The notes under the pieces were generated by a model that was not told the origin of the DNA, searched no databases, and saw only the letters and a list, made by a program, of their open reading frames with translations. Made by a program: the position numbers and the translations under genes. This document shows positions 37,063-45,908 of a stretch of DNA of 50,392 nt, one piece after another (positions within the stretch are counted from its first letter, which is position 1; each line of letters opens with the position of its first letter). The stretch comes from an uncultured Blastocatellia bacterium (GTDB lineage: Bacteria; Acidobacteriota; Blastocatellia; Chloracidobacteriales; Chloracidobacteriaceae). The stretch lies in NCBI GenBank assembly GCA_937934745.1, contig CALGZC010000060.1, positions 1 to 50,392 on the forward strand. The letters run 5' to 3'.

Positions 37063-39864
37063 TTAGGCACCGTGGCAGTTTTTGTATTTCTTACCCGATC
37101 CACAGGGACAGGGGGCATTGCGCCCGATTTTGGGCGTGCGGCGGACAATGGTCGTCCCACCTTCTCCAGCGCGTCCTGCTCCAGCATTCGCCGCCGTGTA
37201 AACCTGTCCGGGCATTTGGCGTGGGGTCGGTGTTGGTGTTCTGAGCTTGGCAGGTATGGGTCGTGCCGTTGCCACCTGGGGCAGGGAAGGCGGCAGGTGT
37301 GCTTCGTCGGCGACCCCGAATGCCTCGTGTGTCTCCTCTGTCTCCTCTGTTTCGAGGTCGCCGTCCACGAAATCAAATGTGGCCGTCTCCGCCACTTCGA
37401 CACGCATGTTGAGCAAGAGCCGGACGCACTCTTCATCCATCCGGTCGATCATGTCCTCAAACATTCGGGTGGACTCTTTTTTGTACTCAATCAGCGGGTC
37501 CTTCTGCCCGTACCCACGCAGGCCAACGCCCTCTTTGAGGTGGTCAAGAGCGGCTAAGTGCTTTTTCCAGTGCGCATCCACAATGTTAAGCATCACATGG
37601 CGCTCAAGCTGGCGTAAGTTTTCTGCCCCGACCTTGGCTTCGCGCGCTTTGTACCGTGTGAGAATGGTTTGCCAAACTCTCTCGCGGATTTCATCGCGGC
37701 TTAGATGTTCAAAGTCGAGTTTTTCCGCTTCGCAGTCGAAGGCGAAAATGTCGAGCAGCACGACACGCAATCCATCCGTGTCCCATTCTTCTGGTCGCCC
37801 ATGCAGGTAACGGTGGATGACGTCTGTGAGAAGGTCTTCTGCCACGTGAATAAACTGCCGTCCGCCCTCGGCGCCTTCCATCAACTCACGCCGCAAGTTG
37901 TAGATGGTTTCGCGCTGGAGATTCATGACGTCATCGTACTCCAGCAAATGCTTGCGGATTGAAAAGTTGTGGGCTTCCACCGACTTCTGGGCAGCCTCGA
38001 CGCGCCGCGACACCATGCGGCTTTCGATGGCAACACCTTCCTCCATACCCAGGGTGAGCATGATGCTCTTCAGGCGGTCGCCGCCGAAGATTCGCATCAG
38101 GTCATCCTCAAGTGAGAGGTAGAAGCGGGATGAGCCGGGATCGCCTTGCCGTCCGGCGCGACCGCGAAGTTGGTTGTCAATGCGCCGGGACTCATGACGT
38201 TCGCTGCCGATGATATGCAGCCCACCGAGCGCAACGACTTCCTCGTGCTCACGGTCGGTTTGCGCTTTCATTTGCTCAAAGAGGGCCTGGCGTTCTTCGG
38301 GTGGCACCTCGGCCGGATTACGTCCTTGCCGGCGCAGTTCGGCATCGGTGAGAAACTCTGGATTGCCACCGAGCAGAATGTCAGTCCCGCGCCCGGCCAT
38401 ATTGGTTGCAATCGTCACAGCGCCTTTCCGTCCGGCTTGGGCCACGATTTCGGCTTCGCGTTCGTGGTACTTGGCATTGAGAACATTGTGGGGAATCCCA
38501 AGGGCAGACAATTTGCGCGAGACGAGTTCGGAGTTGGCAACCGACGCTGTGCCGACCAAGATCGGTTGTCCGGTCTGATGGCGTTCTTTGACCTCTTCCA
38601 CAATGGCATTCCACTTTTCTTCCGCCGTACGGTAGATGAGGTCGGGATAGTCTTCCCGGATCATGGGTCGGTGCGTTGGAATGACCGTCACTTCCAGGTT
38701 GTAGATCTTGGCGAATTCGGCGGCTTCAGTTTCCGCCGTTCCGGTCATTCCGGCCAACTTCTCATACATGCGGAAGTAGTTTTGAAGTGTCACCGTCGCC
38801 AGCGTCTGGGTCTCAGCTTCGATTTTGACCCCTTCCTTCGCTTCTACAGCCTGGTGCAACCCATCTGACCAGCGGCGGCCATCCATCGGGCGGCCGGTGT
38901 GTTCATCAACAATGATGACCTGCCCATCGCGTACCATGTATTCCTTGTCGCGGTGGTAGAGCGTATGGGCCTTGAGTGCTTGATTGACGCAGTGAAGTAA
39001 CTCGAAATGCTCCGGATCGTAGAGGTTGTCCACACCGAGCAACTGCTCGACCCGGGTAATTCCGCTTTCGGTTAGCGCCGCCGTGTGGCTTTTCTCATCC
39101 ACCAGATAATCGGTCGTGGGGTCGAGTTTCGGAATGACATCGTTGGCGAGGTAGTACTTCTCGCTGGATTCGTCAGACGGCCCGGCGATGATGAGTGGTG
39201 TCCGGGCTTCGTCAATCAGAATGGAATCTACTTCGTCGACAATCGCATAGAAGTGCCCGCGCTGGACACAGGACTTGACCGAGTACTTCATGTTGTCGCG
39301 CAAGTAGTCGAAGCCGAACTCGTTGTTCATGCCGTACGTGATGTCGCAGTGGTAGGCTTCCCGCCGCTCATCGTCGTACATATGATTCTGGATGACGCCG
39401 ACGGAGAGTCCCAAGAAGCGGTAAATTTTGCCCATCCATTCTGCATCACGTTTGGCAAGGTAATCGTTCACGGTGACGACATGTACACCGCGTCCCAGCA
39501 GGGCATTCAGATAGACCGGCAGGGTGGCAACCAAGGTTTTACCTTCCCCGGTTCGCATCTCGGCGATTCGGCCGTGATGCAGGGCAATCCCCCCGATGAG
39601 CTGGACATCGAAGTGACGCATGCCGGTGGTCCGGCGCGAAGCTTCGCGGACGGTGGCAAACGCATCCGGCAACAGATCGTCCAGCGATTCACCCCGGTCG
39701 AGTCGTTCCTTAAAACGTGCTGTTTGAGCCTGTAGCTCCGCATCCGAGAGCGCCTGCAACTTGGCTTCGCGGTCATTAATCGCCGTTACGAGTGGGCGAA
39801 TCCGCTTGAGGTAGCGGTCGTTGGCGCTACCGAAAACTTTGGCAAGAATTTTGTCAATCAGCAT
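37063..39864 (-). CDS. secA: Preprotein translocase ATPase SecA
   Basis: A 933-residue motor that pushes unfolded preproteins through SecYEG using ATP. Walker [13 protein letters not shown] lies near residue 105, the DEVD box near 215 ([17 protein letters not shown]), the NMAGRGTDI motif near 510, and the C-terminal zinc site [14 protein letters not shown] is at the very end, after a proline/threonine-rich linker. The start [21 protein letters not shown] matches the family, though no Shine-Dalgarno sequence is evident before it. SecA is 30 residues longer than in E. coli, mostly in the linker. Confidence 0.98.
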   Translation of the reverse strand: MLIDKILAKVFGSANDRYLKRIRPLVTAINDREAKLQALSDAELQAQTARFKERLDRGESLDDLLPDAFATVREASRRTTGMRHFDVQLIGGIALHHGRIAEMRTGEGKTLVATLPVYLNALLGRGVHVVTVNDYLAKRDAEWMGKIYRFLGLSVGVIQNHMYDDERREAYHCDITYGMNNEFGFDYLRDNMKYSVKSCVQRGHFYAIVDEVDSILIDEARTPLIIAGPSDESSEKYYLANDVIPKLDPTTDYLVDEKSHTAALTESGITRVEQLLGVDNLYDPEHFELLHCVNQALKAHTLYHRDKEYMVRDGQVIIVDEHTGRPMDGRRWSDGLHQAVEAKEGVKIEAETQTLATVTLQNYFRMYEKLAGMTGTAETEAAEFAKIYNLEVTVIPTHRPMIREDYPDLIYRTAEEKWNAIVEEVKERHQTGQPILVGTASVANSELVSRKLSALGIPHNVLNAKYHEREAEIVAQAGRKGAVTIATNMAGRGTDILLGGNPEFLTDAELRRQGRNPAEVPPEERQALFEQMKAQTDREHEEVVALGGLHIIGSERHESRRIDNQLRGRAGRQGDPGSSRFYLSLEDDLMRIFGGDRLKSIMLTLGMEEGVAIESRMVSRRVEAAQKSVEAHNFSIRKHLLEYDDVMNLQRETIYNLRRELMEGAEGGRQFIHVAEDLLTDVIHRYLHGRPEEWDTDGLRVVLLDIFAFDCEAEKLDFEHLSRDEIRERVWQTILTRYKAREAKVGAENLRQLERHVMLNIVDAHWKKHLAALDHLKEGVGLRGYGQKDPLIEYKKESTRMFEDMIDRMDEECVRLLLNMRVEVAETATFDFVDGDLETEETEETHEAFGVADEAHLPPSLPQVATARPIPAKLRTPTPTPRQMPGQVYTAANAGAGRAGEGGTTIVRRTPKIGRNAPCPCGSGKKYKNCHGA

Positions 39865-39918
39865 GGTGGGCGGAACTGGAGCGAGGCAATTCAGGGGCTA
39901 TGAGTTGACGATATTGTT

Positions 39919-39989
39919 CGGCCGGCACATCACCTGCGCCATGGCAGAAAAAGACACCCCAGCAGGTGATAGTAGGGAATCACCGGCCG
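39919..39989. promoter_or_regulatory. Nested inverted repeat between secA and the electron-transfer cluster
   Basis: An inner pair, ATCACCTGC (39929-39937) and GCAGGTGAT (39962-39970), is a perfect 9-bp inverted repeat around 24 bases. An outer pair, CGGCCGG (39919-39925) and CCGGCCG (39983-39989), is also exact, so one long imperfect stem can form. It lies 55 bp before secA on the minus strand and about 140 bp after the end of the cytochrome cluster. It may be a terminator of the cluster without T-run, or a control site of secA; neither is shown. Confidence 0.4.
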
Positions 39990-40131
39990 GGCGTCAAGGA
40001 AGCTGCGTTTTGGTCAGGACGTTTTGCCGGGACCGGCGGCCCGAAAGGACGCAGGGCGGGCCTGGCTTACCATCCCTGCCTCACAGTTCAGAGGTACGGC
40101 TCTTCCGAGTGCCGTTGTTTCGGCTGCGGAG

Positions 40132-41577
40132 CTACGGATTGCCCGGGTGGACTTGTGCGACATGACCGTGATGCACCTTGCGGTTGATGAGTGCGTCCAG
40201 GTAATCGGTCAGCGCTTCGATTTCATCCGGCGTCCCGACCAGCGGCGGCATGTAGCTTCGATATGGCGAGTCGGGCGCGTTCTCGTGAAGCGTTTTGAGG
40301 AATGCCGCAATGGATTGCCGGTCGCGGCCCTGCAGCAGGCGGGCGATGGGACGGTAGCCATCCACGGTGTGGCAAGCAAGGCACTGTCCGCGAAACATCA
40401 GCTCGCCGCGCGCGAGGTCGGCGGCGACAGCGGGTTCAACCGTGTCGCCGAAGGCGACGCGCCGCAGCGAGACCGGCGGCGCGGCGGCCTTCAGCCAGAC
40501 TGAGTTGGCCAAATAGCCTTCGCGGTTGAATTTCTCCACTTCCTGCTTACGGATGCCGTTGGAGTACATGTGCTCGCCAACGACAAACGGCTTGCGCAGC
40601 ATTTCCCGCGAGTGTTCCGCCGATGCCGTGGCGGCAAAGGCTAAGAACAGCACGCACAGCGCGCGCCCCAGGTTGAAATGCCGAGCGTTGCGCCAGGCCG
40701 AGAAATAGACAAACGCCAAAATCGTCGCCGAGGTCATGACAACCACTGTCGCGGCGCGCGTGACCTGCGTAAACGTTCCCTGCCCGATGGTCGAAATGCC
40801 CAGGTTGAGCAGGGCGCGCTGCGACTCCGGCACGCTGGCCAGATACCAGACGAAGCAAATCGGCACGAGGATGAACGATGGCACAAGCCACTTGGCCGAC
40901 CAGCGCACCAGCTCATCCTTGAGCTGCGGTTCTGCCAGTGGGTCAAGGCGGCTGGCGGTAATCAAGGCGTAAACGCCTGCCATCGAGATACAGACCAGCG
41001 TCCGCAGCACGAGGCTGGGAAAGTAGGTTGGGTTGAAAAACGCCTGCCAGAAGTAGGCAGTTTCCTGACCCGTGCCAGCCGCGCTGAGCCAGCTTGCGCC
41101 CGGCGTGAGCATGAAGGTCAGAATGCCGTTGATGATGACCAGGCTCATCCACGCGCAGAAGGCGTAAATCCATCCGACGATAAGGTGGATGCGGCGCGGG
41201 AGCGTGTCCCAGCCGTAGTAATAGACCGCCGCCGCCGTTAGCTCGACGATGAAAAACACCCATTCAATCGCCCACCCGAACACAAAGTTGTGAATCAGGG
41301 TGCTGGTGGATTCCGGATGCGCCAGACCGATGGCGAACCAGATACCGACGCCCGACATCGCGCCAAAGACGCCGGTCAGAATGATGAAGAAGCGCGCATG
41401 ATCGCGGATGGCGCGCAGCCAATCTTCGCGCCCTTCCCGGATCGCCTTCGCTTCCGCCATCGGTAGGTAAAAGCCGCCGCCGACAGCGAAGTGCGAAATC
41501 ATGACGTGAAAAATCGCGATCAACCCGATGATCCAGCCACTGCCGATCAGCGGGACATCCCAAAACGGATAGTTCAT
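40132..41577 (-). CDS. CydA-like membrane protein fused to a C-terminal cytochrome c domain
   Basis: A 481-residue protein. Residues 10-330 are a polytopic domain like the cytochrome bd oxidase subunit I: AIFHVMISHF with His24 at the place of the conserved CydA His19, Glu112 and the YGWDTL stretch like CydA GWDRL. But the CydA His186 position carries Arg192 (LVLRTLVC), no equivalent of Met393 is seen, and the GRQPW quinol-loop motif is replaced by REMLRKPF. The C-terminus is a cytochrome c with CLACH (C399-H403) and Met443 in YMPPL. An oxidase function is doubtful; electron transfer through the c domain is likely. It lies 18 bp after cytochrome b. Confidence 0.8.
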   Translation of the reverse strand: MNYPFWDVPLIGSGWIIGLIAIFHVMISHFAVGGGFYLPMAEAKAIREGREDWLRAIRDHARFFIILTGVFGAMSGVGIWFAIGLAHPESTSTLIHNFVFGWAIEWVFFIVELTAAAVYYYGWDTLPRRIHLIVGWIYAFCAWMSLVIINGILTFMLTPGASWLSAAGTGQETAYFWQAFFNPTYFPSLVLRTLVCISMAGVYALITASRLDPLAEPQLKDELVRWSAKWLVPSFILVPICFVWYLASVPESQRALLNLGISTIGQGTFTQVTRAATVVVMTSATILAFVYFSAWRNARHFNLGRALCVLFLAFAATASAEHSREMLRKPFVVGEHMYSNGIRKQEVEKFNREGYLANSVWLKAAAPPVSLRRVAFGDTVEPAVAADLARGELMFRGQCLACHTVDGYRPIARLLQGRDRQSIAAFLKTLHENAPDSPYRSYMPPLVGTPDEIEALTDYLDALINRKVHHGHVAQVHPGNP

Positions 41578-41595
41578 AACACGTGTCTCCCTCGG

Positions 41596-42717
41596 CTACT
41601 TGAGGTCCAGGTAGCCCCAAATACTGAACACGATCATCCCCAGGAGGGCGAAATAGCCAAAGTAAGTCGCAATCTGCGCGCGCCGTCCGCCGGCCGAGCG
41701 CGTGTCGTAGAGCGGAATCAACGCCCAGACGACAATCGCCAGCGTAAAGAGCGAGATGCCCAGGGCCTCGCCCGCCGCGCCCGGAAACCACCGCCCGAAG
41801 ACCTTGAGCACCTGAAACTGGCTCATGAAGTACCATTCGGGATGGATGCCAACCGGTGCAGGCGCCAGCGGATCCGCCTGCGGCCCTAACTGCCACGGGT
41901 ACAGAGACGCCAAAATCGAGAGGACGTTGAGGGCAATGAGCCACATCCCCAGATCGAGCGAGAAGAAATCCGGGAAAAAGGGGATGCTGCGGCGCTCGCT
42001 TTCGGGCTTCGCTTCCTCACTGGGCGGCAGCGCGTTGCCGTGCTTTTGCACCAGCCACAGGTGGAAGGCGAGAATTGGGATGTAAATCAGCGGCAGAATC
42101 ACGACGTGCAGCGCAAAGAAGCGCTGGATGGTGGTTTCGGTAACTTCCGGCCCCCCACGCACGATGTCGGTCATCAGCGTGCCGACCAAGGGTAACGCCG
42201 CCGGAATTTCTAATCCGACCTTCGTGGCAAAATAGGCCAGGTCGTCCATCGGCAGTAGGTAGCCGCTGAAGCCGAACAGCAGCGTCAGCGCCAGCAGCGC
42301 CATGCCGCTCCACCAGCCGAACTCGCGCGGCTTGCGGTAGGCTTTCATGAAGTACACCGAAAACATGTGGACGAAGACGGCCAGCACCATCAGATTCGCC
42401 GACCACGAGTGCGCCGAGCGAATGAGCCACCCAAAGCGGATGTCGTAAGTAATCTCCCGGACAGACTCGTATGCTTCCGCGCCGGGCCGGTAATACACGA
42501 GCAGCAAAACGCCGCTGAAGACCTGCACGAAGAAGAAAAACAGTGAAAGGCCGCCCCAGTAGTACCAGAACGAGTATTGGTGGTCGGGAACCGTTTTCTT
42601 GCGTGCCAGCGCCAGAAGCTCTTCTAATCCAAGGCGTTCGTCCACCCAGGTGTAAACCGCTGCGGTCAGTGAGCGAGGACGCCGGGCGTCAGGCTTTGGA
42701 GACCAGGACACGTCCAT
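41596..42717 (-). CDS. Cytochrome b of a Rieske/b complex, b6f spacing, single chain
   Basis: A 373-residue membrane cytochrome b joining the b6 part (1-220) and a subunit IV part (230-373) in one chain. Heme ligands are His103 and His117 (13 residues between) and His204 and His219 (14 between); 13/14 is the b6f and Gram-positive QcrB pattern, whereas mitochondrial types have 13/13. The quinol-oxidation motif is PEWY at 293-296. The b6f cysteine that anchors the extra heme corresponds to Tyr53 here (WYYWGG), so that heme linkage is absent. It overlaps the Rieske gene by 29 bp and starts behind GAGGTG. Confidence 0.92.
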   Translation of the reverse strand: MDVSWSPKPDARRPRSLTAAVYTWVDERLGLEELLALARKKTVPDHQYSFWYYWGGLSLFFFFVQVFSGVLLLVYYRPGAEAYESVREITYDIRFGWLIRSAHSWSANLMVLAVFVHMFSVYFMKAYRKPREFGWWSGMALLALTLLFGFSGYLLPMDDLAYFATKVGLEIPAALPLVGTLMTDIVRGGPEVTETTIQRFFALHVVILPLIYIPILAFHLWLVQKHGNALPPSEEAKPESERRSIPFFPDFFSLDLGMWLIALNVLSILASLYPWQLGPQADPLAPAPVGIHPEWYFMSQFQVLKVFGRWFPGAAGEALGISLFTLAIVVWALIPLYDTRSAGGRRAQIATYFGYFALLGMIVFSIWGYLDLK

Positions 42718-43180
42718 CTTGCACCTCTACATAGTAGCGGGTTAGCGGCTTGGGGGGCGGTCCGGCGACATTCGCGCCGGTTTTCGGGTCGTAAACCCCG
42801 CCGTGACAGGCACAGTAAATGCGCGACTGTTCCGGCTCGTAGTTCACCGTGCAGGCCAGGTGCGTACACACCGCACCGAACGCCACCCAGCTCCCATCCG
42901 TGTGGTGGATGAGCATGGCGGGCGCTGTGCCGAACTTAAACATCAGGGCCGAGCCGGCAGGAAGCTGGTCGGCCCCATCGAGCACTGCCTGTGTGACCGT
43001 GCCTGTCGCAGCCGCCTTGCGGGCCGGGGTGGCGAGGTATTGATAGACCGGATAGCCAATCAATCCGGCATAGCAAGCCCCAAGTGCGCCGACGCCAAGG
43101 GCAATGAAGGTGCGGCGCGTCGTATCGGTTGGGGTAGATGCTTGTTCGGCTAGAGGCGAGGTTGCAGGAGCGTTAGGCAT
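42689..43180 (-). CDS. Rieske iron-sulfur protein, Tat-exported
   Basis: A 163-residue Rieske subunit that takes electrons from quinol and passes them to a cytochrome c. The 2Fe-2S site is complete: CTHLAC at 105-110 and CACHGG at 123-128. The N-terminus has RRTFIALG (22-29), a twin-arginine signal that stays as membrane anchor. The ATG overlaps the stop of the preceding gene (ATGCCTAA), and 29 bp of its end overlap cytochrome b, so translation is tightly coupled. A TTG at 43189 is less likely. Confidence 0.93.
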   Translation of the reverse strand: MPNAPATSPLAEQASTPTDTTRRTFIALGVGALGACYAGLIGYPVYQYLATPARKAAATGTVTQAVLDGADQLPAGSALMFKFGTAPAMLIHHTDGSWVAFGAVCTHLACTVNYEPEQSRIYCACHGGVYDPKTGANVAGPPPKPLTRYYVEVQDGRVLVSKA

Positions 43181-44273
43181 GGCGCGCAATTCCTTTCACT
43201 TTGGCAAAGACATAGACCATCCATCCGATGACGCCCAATCCCGCCACAAATAACAGAAGGAAAATGATGACCACCTGCCAGTTTGCGGCAACGGGCTGCT
43301 GCCAAACGTCAAACCCCTTGGCCAGCAGCGTCAGATCGCGAATGCCATCGCGGGCAATAACCGCCATGGTCGTCGCCAGAAACCCTGCCCCGGCCGCACC
43401 AACAGCCGGTATCCAACCCGTAAGCTTGAGCGACAGAAAACCAAACAGCGACAGCAGGGCAGCACAGACCAGAAAGCCGGGCAAGCTCCACGCATAGAAG
43501 CCGTGGTTGGCCAGCGACGTTTTGACGATTGCCGGTTGCACGCTGTACACCCAAAAACCCAGCCCTATTGAAAGCAGTCCGCCGATGCCGGCCAGCCAAC
43601 CGCCCCACCGGCCCATGAACAACCGACCGGCTGCCTCGACGCGGCTGAACTGGGCCACCATCAGCAGTCCGGCTCCGGTGACGGCAAATGAGGTCAGCAT
43701 CATGAAAAAGAAGCGGGGGAAGGTCGTCGGGTCGTCGGTCGGCAGTTGCGCCCCAAGGGCATCCGCACGGTAAAGGTCAAGCCAAACTTCGGGACGGAGC
43801 ATCAGCGTCAGATTCGTCGAGTAAATCCGCCCGACATAAGCAACGCCAACCAACGACAACAGGCTCAGCCACCAGAACGCGCGCCCATGCTCGGCGCGCC
43901 GCGCAGCGACGTAGAGCAAGTAGTAGGCGCCGGTCAACAGAAAAATCACCGACAGCCAGTAAACGCCGATCAAAATGCTGCTCGTGTAGAGCGCGCGTCC
44001 GTAGAGAACCTGGGCAAACAACAGCGGTGGGATACCGAGATTGACCAAGTAGGTCATGACGACGGGCAACCGGCGGGCAATGTCGGCAGAAGCACCGTAC
44101 AGCGGCGTATTGGCATCCCGGCGAGTACAAAAATTCCACAGCGCCGCCAGCGTCAATCCCCCGACCATGAGGTAAACGGTGAGGAAATGCAGGGCGAGGG
44201 TCACAATGTGTAGGACTTTGAACAGCCACACCGGAGCCGGCAGAGGAATCGGATCAAGCGTTGGAAACGGCAT
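43173..44273 (-). CDS. Multi-pass membrane protein heading the electron-transfer cluster
   Basis: A 366-residue protein with about eight or nine transmembrane helices. Its first helix has His22 and His29 followed by VGG (LHIVTLALHFLTVYLMVGG), resembling His24 and His29 with VGGG in the CydA-like protein of the same cluster, so the two may be distant paralogues and could form a CydA/CydB-like pair. Beyond this I do not recognise it. ATG at 44273 follows AGGGAG at good spacing; the 20-codon upstream extension to a TTG is rejected. It reads directly into the Rieske gene. Confidence 0.72.
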   Translation of the reverse strand: MPFPTLDPIPLPAPVWLFKVLHIVTLALHFLTVYLMVGGLTLAALWNFCTRRDANTPLYGASADIARRLPVVMTYLVNLGIPPLLFAQVLYGRALYTSSILIGVYWLSVIFLLTGAYYLLYVAARRAEHGRAFWWLSLLSLVGVAYVGRIYSTNLTLMLRPEVWLDLYRADALGAQLPTDDPTTFPRFFFMMLTSFAVTGAGLLMVAQFSRVEAAGRLFMGRWGGWLAGIGGLLSIGLGFWVYSVQPAIVKTSLANHGFYAWSLPGFLVCAALLSLFGFLSLKLTGWIPAVGAAGAGFLATTMAVIARDGIRDLTLLAKGFDVWQQPVAANWQVVIIFLLLFVAGLGVIGWMVYVFAKVKGIARHA

Positions 44274-44370
44274 ACAGTGTCTCCCTGGAAGGCAGACGGA
44301 GAACGCTTGGGGACGTTCACCTATGAAGCTCAAGAGGCGAAAGGCAGCCGTGCATCCCGAGGAACCGGCA

Positions 44371-44379
44371 GGGGGGGGG
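44371..44379. repeat. G9 homopolymer upstream of the electron-transfer cluster
   Basis: Nine consecutive G (nine C on the coding strand) lie 98 bp before the first ATG of the cluster. Homopolymer tracts of this length are prone to slippage, so promoter or leader length could vary between cells. Confidence 0.6.
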
Positions 44380-44426
44380 AGTGTAACCTTCCGTACATGA
44401 AGCTACATCACCCGCCGCCTGCGTGC

Positions 44427-44450
44427 AAAAAAACTGTGTGCGAACAAACA
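44427..44450 (-). terminator. Weak intrinsic terminator candidate
   Basis: On the minus strand a six-base stem with one mismatch (TGTTTG and CACACA, loop TTCG, 44450-44435) is followed after one base by seven T (44433-44427). Its stem is weak. It would end the transcript from the secreted-protein gene upstream. Confidence 0.35.
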
Positions 44451-44657
44451 CTTGTCTAGCCGGGCGTTGCTGAAGGCAAGCCCGTGTTGGGTTGGGTGAG
44501 CGGGATATGCCCGCACGAGAACCCTTGTCGGTGGAGTAGAACCCACGACTTCAGCGCAGGGCTTGCGCCTGCCGTGGCCACTGAGAGTTAGGTGGCGGTG
44601 TGCCTATCCGGTTCGTGGTGGCATTGCCATGGTTGGCAACAGCCGGTGGGAAGTTGG

Positions 44658-45845
44658 TTATTCCTCGATGATTTTGATGTCGCCCTCAAATTTGCGGTAG
44701 TTCCGAAACTCGCTGATGTTACGGAACGCCTGCCGATACGTATCGCTAACCTGGATCGTCTCGGCCATTTTCGGCATCCAGTAGCGCTTACCGAGAATCG
44801 TGACCCAGTCGTAGTCCACTGCCGACTCGACCTGAGACATGGGAAATCCAGGGGGGATGTCGGTTGCCGTATGCTCGATACGGACAATGCGCTTGGTTTC
44901 TTCGTCAATCCACATACTGCCCTGGTAGCCGACTTGAATGCGCTGCGGGTGGCCGTCGGCAAGGCGCACCGTGAGCATGTAGCCGGAGGTCGCCTGTGGC
45001 ACCGTAAAGTCATAGACCCGGCATAAGTGTCCCCGGTAGCGCTCCTGTTTGACCTCTCTGAAACGGGTCTGGGTCGCCGGAAGAAACGGCGCGGCCAGTT
45101 GACCGGAAAAGTCCCCGATGGAGGTTGCGCCGCCGACCTCCTCAAACCGCCGGTTGGTTGGGCGCCCGTCAATTGAACGGAGTTCAACACGTTCCCGACC
45201 ACCTTCGACGCGCACCTCGGTTTCGAGTACATCACGCAGTTGCCAACGCCCGCTGCTGTCGCGTGTCAGGCGGCGGATGATTTGCGTCACAATAAAATCC
45301 GGGATGTCATCGGCGCTCTGGAGTGCATAGAACCGTGCTTGTTCAAGTAAAGGCAACCGATGCAGGTGCTCTGCATGGCCGCGGGGATTGTTGCCGTCCG
45401 GGGCAGGGGAAGGAGGCTTGTCTTCTGCCACGCGGGGAGACAGTAGAGGTGGTCCGGTGGGAATGGTGGCCTTGCGTGGCGGGCGAGCCGGGGCCCGCCG
45501 CGCCTCGGTGTGCTGGAGGTCCAACTCAATGAGGGCGGTCAGCAGTTCGCTCGGCGCACCGAGGTGACGTGCGCGCGCCAGCACTTCGTCCGTCACCTCA
45601 AAAGCAAGACCGCGGCGACGTAGCTCCTGAGTTGCGGCTGCGGCGGTTATCTGCTGCCGGCGCAGCCGCGAGATGAGCCGGTAAAAGTCCACTTCCGACA
45701 GCGGTGCCGCCTGGCCGGGGTCCGTTGCGGCATCTGACTGGGGGGGGAGTTGACCGGCGGCAGCAAGGGTGCTGAGCCCGAAGCTGACGAGGACGACGCC
45801 GAACACGTGAAAAAAACACTTGAGCAAAGTAGGTTGGGCTGCCAT
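44658..45845 (-). CDS. Secreted protein with outer-membrane lipoprotein-sorting-like C-terminal domain
   Basis: A 395-residue protein. The ATG at 45845 gives a clean signal peptide (residues 6-31, VFGVVLVSFGLSTLAAAG); the open frame reaches 115 codons further but that part is antisense to dcd. A helical linker (40-85) and a Pro-rich stretch (95-130) lead into a C-terminal beta-rich domain (about 145-395) with YDFTVPQATSGYMLTVRLAD, GSMWIDEETKRIVRIEHTA and DYDWVTILGKRYWMPKMAE, a pattern like LolA/LolB-type lipoprotein-carrier folds often seen in acidobacteria. Function is unknown. A C8 tract in its early codons (45740-45747) is slip-prone. Confidence 0.75.
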   Translation of the reverse strand: MAAQPTLLKCFFHVFGVVLVSFGLSTLAAAGQLPPQSDAATDPGQAAPLSEVDFYRLISRLRRQQITAAAATQELRRRGLAFEVTDEVLARARHLGAPSELLTALIELDLQHTEARRAPARPPRKATIPTGPPLLSPRVAEDKPPSPAPDGNNPRGHAEHLHRLPLLEQARFYALQSADDIPDFIVTQIIRRLTRDSSGRWQLRDVLETEVRVEGGRERVELRSIDGRPTNRRFEEVGGATSIGDFSGQLAAPFLPATQTRFREVKQERYRGHLCRVYDFTVPQATSGYMLTVRLADGHPQRIQVGYQGSMWIDEETKRIVRIEHTATDIPPGFPMSQVESAVDYDWVTILGKRYWMPKMAETIQVSDTYRQAFRNISEFRNYRKFEGDIKIIEE

Positions 45846-45908
45846 ATCATCCACTTCCGGTATCGTCTGAGAACCGACCAAAATCTTGAAGCCCTGTGGA
45901 CACGAGAT

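Larger units (their letters stand above)
44274..44657. other. 384-bp intergenic region before the electron-transfer cluster
   Basis: No convincing gene on either strand. It holds, in plus order, a G9 tract at 44371-44379, an A7 tract at 44427-44433, a weak minus-strand terminator (44427-44450), and a hairpin at 44461-44484 with CGGGC/GCCCG and TTGC/GCAA arms and one bulged G. It must contain the end of the upstream secreted-protein transcript and the promoter of the cluster, both on the minus strand; I could not fix a promoter. Confidence 0.6.

Noticed and set aside
37052-37071. GGTGCC/GGCACC hairpin at the secA stop
   Set aside because: No T-run follows it on the minus strand, so I do not call a terminator.
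38146-38868. 240-codon open frame antisense to secA
   Set aside because: Shadow frame in a conserved gene; no ribosome site and no family motif.
40132-41577. Annotating the CydA-like protein as a working cytochrome bd oxidase
   Set aside because: Key heme ligands and the quinol-loop motif are missing and there is no ordinary cydB.
45750-45908. 53-codon upstream extension of dcd
   Set aside because: It runs into the opposite-strand gene, and the N-terminus from 45909 matches dCTP deaminases.
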